NCBI GenBank assembly: GCA_002811645.1
Contig: PDIP01000146.1
Coordinates: 27,383-50,219, forward strand
DNA from: Corallochytrium limacisporum
Lineage: Eukaryota; Opisthokonta
Reading direction: 5' to 3'
Length of the DNA stretch: 22,837 bases
The first letter of the stretch is position 1. Every line of letters begins with the position of its first letter. Positions 19,401 through 22,837 of the stretch are shown piece after piece. The position numbers were made by a program, and so were the translations under genes. The notes under the pieces were generated by a model. That model saw only the letters and a list, made by a program, of their open reading frames with translations. It made no database searches and was not told the origin of the DNA.

Positions 19401-20098
19401 GCAGCTAATTTACAAGACGCAGCAAAAGCGTAAAAATCGATAGCAGCATCACCACCACCTACCAAAGTCCAAACCTTGTCAAATTGCACCTTGGTCAAAC
19501 GCTCCCGGGACATCAAAAATCGACGCACCTTTTCCTTGTCAAGCTTTGCGCGCAAGGGAAGGCATTCTTGAAAACTCTTCCTGTAGGCCTCACGTTCCTC
19601 TGTGGAAATATTGTACTCCCTAGAGTCAATAGTTGCAGGTGCATGGAAAGCAGGAGGTCTCGGTACAGGACCGTTGCTCGTGTTGCTCCCCATGCTATGC
19701 AGACTCGTCATACTGCTCATGCTGCCTATGCCACCATAGCCACCAGCTTGTTGAGCATTGAGCATTCCTGGTTGAGGACCAGGGCCCATACTCATCATAT
19801 TGTTGCTCATCATACCCGGTCCCCCCATGCTCTGAGGACCCATCATTCCGGGTCCACTCATACTTTGGGGTCCCATCATGCCACCAGGGCGCATTCCTCC
19901 GTACATTGGCTGACTCATCATGTTGGGTTGACCCATCATGTTGGGCTGACCCATCATGTTGGGCTGACCCATCATATTCGGCTGTCCACCCATCATGCCC
20001 ATACTCTGTGGCGCACCCATCTGCCCATACACTTGGGGTCGTGTGGGTTGCCCGTACATACCGGTAAGACCCGGAGTAATTGGTCGTTGGTTGCTCAT
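16454..20098 (-). CDS. Intersectin-like endocytic scaffold: two EH domains, coiled coil, five SH3 domains
   Basis: Predicted 1214-residue clathrin-coat scaffold. Order of parts: a Met/Gly/Pro/Gln-rich low-complexity N terminus (1-150); EH1 (about 162-250) and EH2 (about 288-378), each with the Trp that lines the NPF pocket (Trp210, Trp335); a Met/Glu/Gln/Arg-rich coiled coil (about 410-740); then SH3-1 (760-818), SH3-2 (870-930), SH3-3 (988-1046), SH3-4 (1073-1136) and SH3-5 (1163-1213). SH3-1, -2, -3 and -5 keep the ALYDY-like, WW and FPxNYV blocks. SH3-4 is divergent (WC instead of WW, with an insertion). The protein stops right after the last SH3, so it matches the short intersectin form without DH-PH-C2. 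The calcium loop of EH2 lacks the usual acidic residues. An NPF motif (839-841) lies between SH3-1 and SH3-2. In yeasts the equivalent parts are split among Pan1, End3 and Sla1. The start ATG has A at -3. Confidence 0.93.
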   Translation of the reverse strand: MSNQRPITPGLTGMYGQPTRPQVYGQMGAPQSMGMMGGQPNMMGQPNMMGQPNMMGQPNMMSQPMYGGMRPGGMMGPQSMSGPGMMGPQSMGGPGMMSNNMMSMGPGPQPGMLNAQQAGGYGGIGSMSSMTSLHSMGSNTSNGPVPRPPAFHAPATIDSREYNISTEEREAYRKSFQECLPLRAKLDKEKVRRFLMSRERLTKVQFDKVWTLVGGGDAAIDFYAFAASCKLAAVAKQGKPLPSTLPMQLNSRTIRNQENDPNFNLQAAHSNGAGVMAAPVQPSGDWSIPSSTRLKYNQIFSEYSRARRRDRMDMQEIKRNMLTTGLHQDVLLHLWRLVRPPSEYGMSQDEFVTVMHLCEQVQQGRPPPSYLPPVLMSRAMKQQMTGLSPRDDTPQKSSSLTNLAPDANAGNEFLRQKQEEMRRMQEQEKETHMKREMERQEMERKKREAQEKMRMRQELEMRQRQELEYQRQMERQQFAYAEMERRQREEAERQQRLMEERREQEMRMRKKALAKQLLEIRDIYKSRFDTLNTDINGLKGKIKKNGDNYAEYLKTRRERKNYIDVLEKEQKKLQAAKAKVHDKQKDVNSADDKIRKLQIDRRNMFMQNEDGSAAKEAEDHMVRALAHASREVADMRSKLQQAKKQLERMEERYHKTNLNLNHTRNYKKLLQERLDKTRREKTDRARKEQVEKEEAARRKREEEDLRKREEEIRKNRAAQEAAERQREEEAHKRRLEEDKARTAALGATAAMDMGGVGEVLFEAVALYEYKGTEGDELTFQDGDIIEVRNDADEWWFGQINGKEGWFPANFVERKEKLENMTVQQAAVADETEAAPAEFNPFGDAEDSATAEAARPSTVSMAAADDTGAVDTSVAYEAIFPYQAQQEDELEFNEGDLITVLQAPEGGWWEGQVGTKTGWFPASYVTKTDKSAGDTGAPVAAEPAAPATPVTAEPEPEPVPVPEPEPEPVEEPPPLRPPPPVDTTPAPSSDEKKVIAVFDFAGDREDDLKFQEGDVIVVTERSDDGWWAGELNGRTGWFPENYVEEYTGQAPSGGDAGAFPRDTSPEGAGLVPVDETGKVIEAYKAQGDGELSIKKGQIIQITSKGDEWCEGTLQVRGKQRVSGRFPTRCIKFLPKKDNRSRANTGEDMTPASVPLSEPSSKGESFTAVYDWVAQQEDEVSFNEGDVVIVLERADNGWWKGEVNGRVGMFPSNYVE
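19808..19993 (-). repeat. Coding minisatellite in the intersectin N terminus (18-bp GQPNMM units, then GPQSM units)
   Basis: Between about 19913 and 19993 the gene repeats an 18-bp unit encoding GQPNMM four times in a row (residues about 38-61). A looser repeat of about ten residues (GMMGPQSM followed by GGPG or SGPG) follows at residues about 72-97. The nucleotide copies are nearly identical, implying recent slippage and probable length variation between strains. Confidence 0.85.
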
Positions 20099-20446
20099 GA
20101 TTCACTGCTTCCACGGTCTAAACAGTGAGTCTTTCAATTCCCTTCGAAACCAGATCTAAGTCCACAACATTCTGCGACATTTCCCAGTTATCTATTGAAC
20201 TCGAGCCGGGTCTATTTCGACGAATTCTGATCACGTTCTTCTCCAGTTTTCAAATAGCCACTGCAAATGCGACTGCCCTAGCATATGACTTGAGGGACTA
20301 ACGCATAGAAGAACAAGAATAATGGCTAATGAGACATACAAGTTCTTGAATCCAGTGTGACAACATCAGTTCATGATTCTTGAGTGTTAAAAGCCTCACA
20401 AGGCATTCGCACAACATCAGCGGTGGATTACGATCACCCCATACGT

Positions 20447-20496
20447 GACTCTCTCCCCCGCTACCGACCGTCGATCCTCGGCCCGCCGGGAGAGTC
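20447..20496. repeat. Inverted repeat GACTCTC ... GAGAGTC
   Basis: GACTCTC at 20447-20453 and GAGAGTC at 20490-20496 are perfect complements, extended by CCC/GGG after a 2-nt bulge. The enclosed sequence is GC-rich. This could form an imperfect hairpin about 350-400 bp upstream of the intersectin start. Confidence 0.55.
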
Positions 20497-20579
20497 ATAA
20501 CAGAACCAGCCTCACGTAGTGAATGTACCAGAACCCTGCCCCAAGGTGGGACAGGTGATGATTTGTAGTGCCTTTTGGT

Positions 20580-20597
20580 CCCCCCCCCCTTTTTTTT
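20580..20597. repeat. C10-T8 homopolymer junction
   Basis: Ten C are followed directly by eight T, reading A8-G10 on the intersectin coding strand. It lies about 480 bp upstream of the intersectin start and resembles the A-run/G-run tract upstream of MCM9. Confidence 0.8.
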
Positions 20598-21788
20598 CTA
20601 TTTGCCCCTTGCTTACTGGGGGGTCCATAACAGTGTGATTATTTCCCAAATGTTCGGACGTGTGCTGCGAAAACCATTATTACTTGCTCGGAGTTGGATG
20701 CTTTGTGTGCCATATCGGCCGCTGTCGTTCAGGTTGCTCCGTGAACCGCGATGCGATCGTTAGCCCCCAAGCGGAGCCGTGCAAATTGAACAAGGGCTGC
20801 AGTTAAAAAACGCCAATTCCCTTCAAGATCTGGGACACGCCTAAACAGTGAGTTGTGTCCACAATGCAGGAGCTCGTGAAACCGGAATCACCAGCAATGA
20901 AAACATTACGACGCGCCTCGTATTGTACCTGCTTGTTGTATACGTTTATCCTCAACCCTTTCCCGCTCTTCGTCCGCTACCTCTCCCCCCACCAACTCTA
21001 TCCGCCTCCCTGTCTATTTGGACGACCTCCGGTTGCCTCTGTTGTGATACTGAAAGTGCCTGTGTATTGGCAAGACACACAGGGAATAATCGATGTCCCT
21101 CTAATACTGAGAAAATGTGGGATGGACCACCACAGGGTATACGTGTTATATCAGCATGTTCATGCTGTACAAGGGTGTGGGGTTGCGCATTAGTACTATG
21201 CACAGACCCAGTAGGCCAATCTTATGTAGTTTGATCAATCACACACCAAGTTTGGGAGCCCATTGACCAAACTCGCACTTTCTGCTGCAGGTGAGTTCTG
21301 GTCGTTCGGTTGTACAATTCGCCTTGGTATCGAATTCTCCTCCCATAGGTCGGCTTCTCAAACGGGCCGGCCAACCAAGCAAAAGGCAAAACAAAACAGC
21401 ACCTCCGGTAGCCAATGTACGACAGAGCAGGAACCATAGACATTCGCAGTGAAACCGGCAATCGGAATCACCCTTGCTCGCACTTGAGGCTGGTGCCTTA
21501 ATGCGTTCCGTTGGCTGCTTCGGGGACTGTGTCAAAAGTGGCCACCGTTCTGGAGAAGCACCGGGACCACTACTCCTTCGTGGTCCGTGTGTCGGCCAGT
21601 TTCTCAAGTCGAAGTCAAAAATGGGACCTGTATATTTGTCACCTGCCACGCGCGGTCATCTCACAAAAGCTTGCGGGGAAAACATTGAAGGGTCCCGGAA
21701 TGTTGCACCGATAGTCCTTGTGCATCTGTCTCGTGCACATACGCACTATCCGGATGTTTAAATAGAGGTGCGTATCTGAATCCGTCGC

Positions 21789-21813
21789 GTGAACATGCCA
21801 GCGTCATGTTCAC
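21789..21813. repeat. Inverted repeat, 9-bp arms with 7-nt spacer (GTGAACATG / CATGTTCAC)
   Basis: GTGAACATG (21789-21797) and CATGTTCAC (21805-21813) are perfect complements separated by CCAGCGT. A TTTAAATAG sequence lies just upstream at about 21757-21765. The shape suits a dimeric protein's binding site, but no factor can be named from sequence alone. Confidence 0.7.
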
Positions 21814-21860
21814 CTTTGCAATAACCCGCTCCGGCAAGGAGTTAAAGAACAAAGTGATTG

Positions 21861-21877
21861 TGGAGACGACGTCTCCA
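21861..21877. repeat. Palindrome TGGAGACG-A-CGTCTCCA
   Basis: Eight-bp perfect arms flank a single central base; the centre contains GACGTC, the core of CRE-like bZIP sites. It lies 48 bp right of the preceding inverted repeat. A regulatory role is inference. Confidence 0.7.
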
Positions 21878-22071
21878 ATCCCCCGGCCCTCCCCTACGGG
21901 CGGCCGAGCGTGGGGGATACTGAATTCCTCCTCCCCCTTGGCGATGTGTTCTAATTTCGCGGGGCCCGCAGTCATTCATTCACCCACTGGCGCAGGCCTT
22001 TCCCTGATCAGAGAGAGTGTAATGGGTGTCCCGCCTCAGCTGGGCCTCCACTTTCCCAATTGACCCGCCCC

Positions 22072-22107
22072 AGCCCCCCGGGGGGGGGGCCTCGGCCCTG
22101 GGGGGCT
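22072..22107. repeat. AGCCCCCC / GGGGGGCT inverted repeat enclosing a G10 tract
   Basis: AGCCCCCC (22072-22079) pairs with GGGGGGCT (22100-22107). A run of 10 G (22080-22089) follows the first arm directly and could compete for pairing or form a G-quadruplex. Confidence 0.75.
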
Positions 22108-22573
22108 CCCTTCCCGGAGTGAGGGGATCTCCCGCTTTGCCGGTGGTCGCAGTGCATCCCACTTTGCTTCGCAGACGGGCCAGTACTGTGTTTTTTTTCA
22201 CGCTTTCAATATTTTGACCCTTCTTTTCCCCTTAGGCGAGAACTCTGGTTGGTTGTCCACTCGCCAGGGAGGAGAGGGGGTTAAGGAGGGTGTGCTGGCT
22301 GTGTTGATGTGCCTCTTTCGACACACACACGGCAACCAGGCACAGAGCGAGTAGGGACTGAGGAGCTCCTTCTACCAAAACACCCCGGTTCCCAAATTAA
22401 TGAACGTTCAGTACTTGGTCATCTCTCGTCTCCCCCAGCAGTTTTTCAGTCTTCAACGGTTTCTTTCTAGTCCACCACCACCGCTCGCTTGGTGGGGGAC
22501 ACACGGGACTACCAACTATCTCTTCCGTCTGGGTCTGCCCCGTGCCTTTGTGATTCGTGGCCTGTTTTGAAAC

Positions 22574-22590
22574 GGGGTCCCGGGGACCCC
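22574..22590. repeat. Palindrome GGGGTCCC-G-GGGACCCC
   Basis: Eight-bp perfect arms surround one central base. The palindrome overlaps, by one base, the first of two direct copies of TGAAACG (22568-22574 and 22596-22602). Confidence 0.7.
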
Positions 22591-22837
22591 CGCTCTGAAA
22601 CGAGAGGTAGGCCCACGGTGGCGCTGAATGGGAGCGGCCTGGAATCGCGAGCAAAAAAAGAAAAAAAACGCCGGACCCGGGGAGAACGGCGGGGTTGGAG
22701 GCCTTCAGCAGCAACATAGATTCAATTTCCTGGTCAATATAATTTGTACCACCCTCTGTCTGGGAATATTGTATCAAATCTACTCTTTTTGATTTAGCTC
22801 TGCCGTCGCTTGGGAGAGCGGGAAAATTTTGACAGAT

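Larger units (their letters stand above)
20099..22837. other. 2.7-kb region without a convincing gene; probable intersectin upstream sequence and flank of an off-window gene
   Basis: No frame here is long, or resembles a protein family, on either strand; the short frames are Pro/Ser/Arg-rich or Cys/His-rich noise. What is visible: a C10-T8 tract at 20580-20597, a 13-bp direct repeat (20118-20130 and 20841-20853), several short near-perfect inverted repeats (listed separately), a splice-site-like sequence at 21279-21296, a poly-G run at 22080-22089 and A-rich tracts near 22653-22669. The part nearest 20098 must contain the intersectin promoter. The rest may be promoter or 5' UTR of a gene to the right, or a non-coding transcript. 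The contrast with the tightly packed left 20 kb is clear. Confidence 0.5.

Noticed and set aside
19484-20128. 214-residue plus-strand His/Thr-rich frame
   Set aside because: It is antisense to the intersectin N terminus; its LTHHVG repeats are the reverse reading of the GQPNMM minisatellite.
20301-20440. Possible C/D box snoRNA on the minus strand (two CTGATGTTGT sequences)
   Set aside because: The CTGATGTTGT copies resemble box motifs, but no paired C/D boxes with a closing terminal stem were found.
21239-21649. 136-residue minus-strand frame in the right gap
   Set aside because: It has no recognisable domain and overlaps hairpin-forming sequence; a weak hydrophobic stretch (CRTLATGGAVLFCLLLGW) is not enough to call a gene.
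22397-22777. 126-residue minus-strand frame in the right gap
   Set aside because: Its composition is unremarkable, no family is recognisable, and it spans the palindrome and A-rich tracts; probably chance.
22791-22837. tRNA-like start at the right edge (GATTTAGCTC ... TTGGGAGAGCG)
   Set aside because: GCTC/GAGC could make a D-stem, but the D-loop would be too long and the next bases do not form an anticodon stem; the window ends before it could be completed.

Overview
This is a gene-dense eukaryotic nuclear segment. Six long, apparently intronless protein genes occupy about 80% of the window, and every one encodes a recognisable eukaryotic protein. The set comprises a CLIP-170-type double CAP-Gly coiled-coil protein, a mitochondrial presequence protease (PreP/Cym1/PITRM1), the MCM9 recombination helicase, a KLHDC4/Kel3-type kelch protein, the spliceosomal protein Prp31, and an intersectin-type EH/SH3 endocytic scaffold. 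Two CAP-Gly domains in one protein, a complete two-EH plus five-SH3 intersectin, and MCM9 are together unlike ascomycete and basidiomycete yeasts. They fit an opisthokont that kept ancestral genes: an early-diverging fungus or an intron-poor unicellular holozoan. I cannot decide between these by eye.

Layout, left to right: 1-336 is non-coding. CLIP (-) is 337-5883 and PreP (+) is 6646-9789; they are divergent and share a 762-bp promoter region. MCM9 (-) is 9876-12617, tail to tail with PreP across 86 bp. The kelch gene (-) is 12877-14490, in tandem upstream of MCM9. Prp31 (+) is 14909-16378, divergent from kelch across 418 bp. Intersectin (-) is 16454-20098, tail to tail with Prp31 across 75 bp. 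The last 2.7 kb (20099-22837) has no convincing gene. It holds homopolymer tracts and several short near-perfect palindromes, and probably contains the intersectin promoter plus regulatory or untranslated sequence of a gene beyond the right edge.

The genes do not form a pathway. They are housekeeping functions (microtubule plus ends, mitochondrial peptide disposal, DNA repair, splicing, endocytosis) in a compact genome. No mobile element, CRISPR array, confident tRNA or rRNA was found. The most interesting features are the undivided intersectin with an internal NPF motif, the double CAP-Gly protein carrying an 84-nt (four-heptad) internal tandem triplication, MCM9 in an intron-poor compact genome, and G/C homopolymer tracts that occur in every promoter-containing gap but in neither convergent gap.
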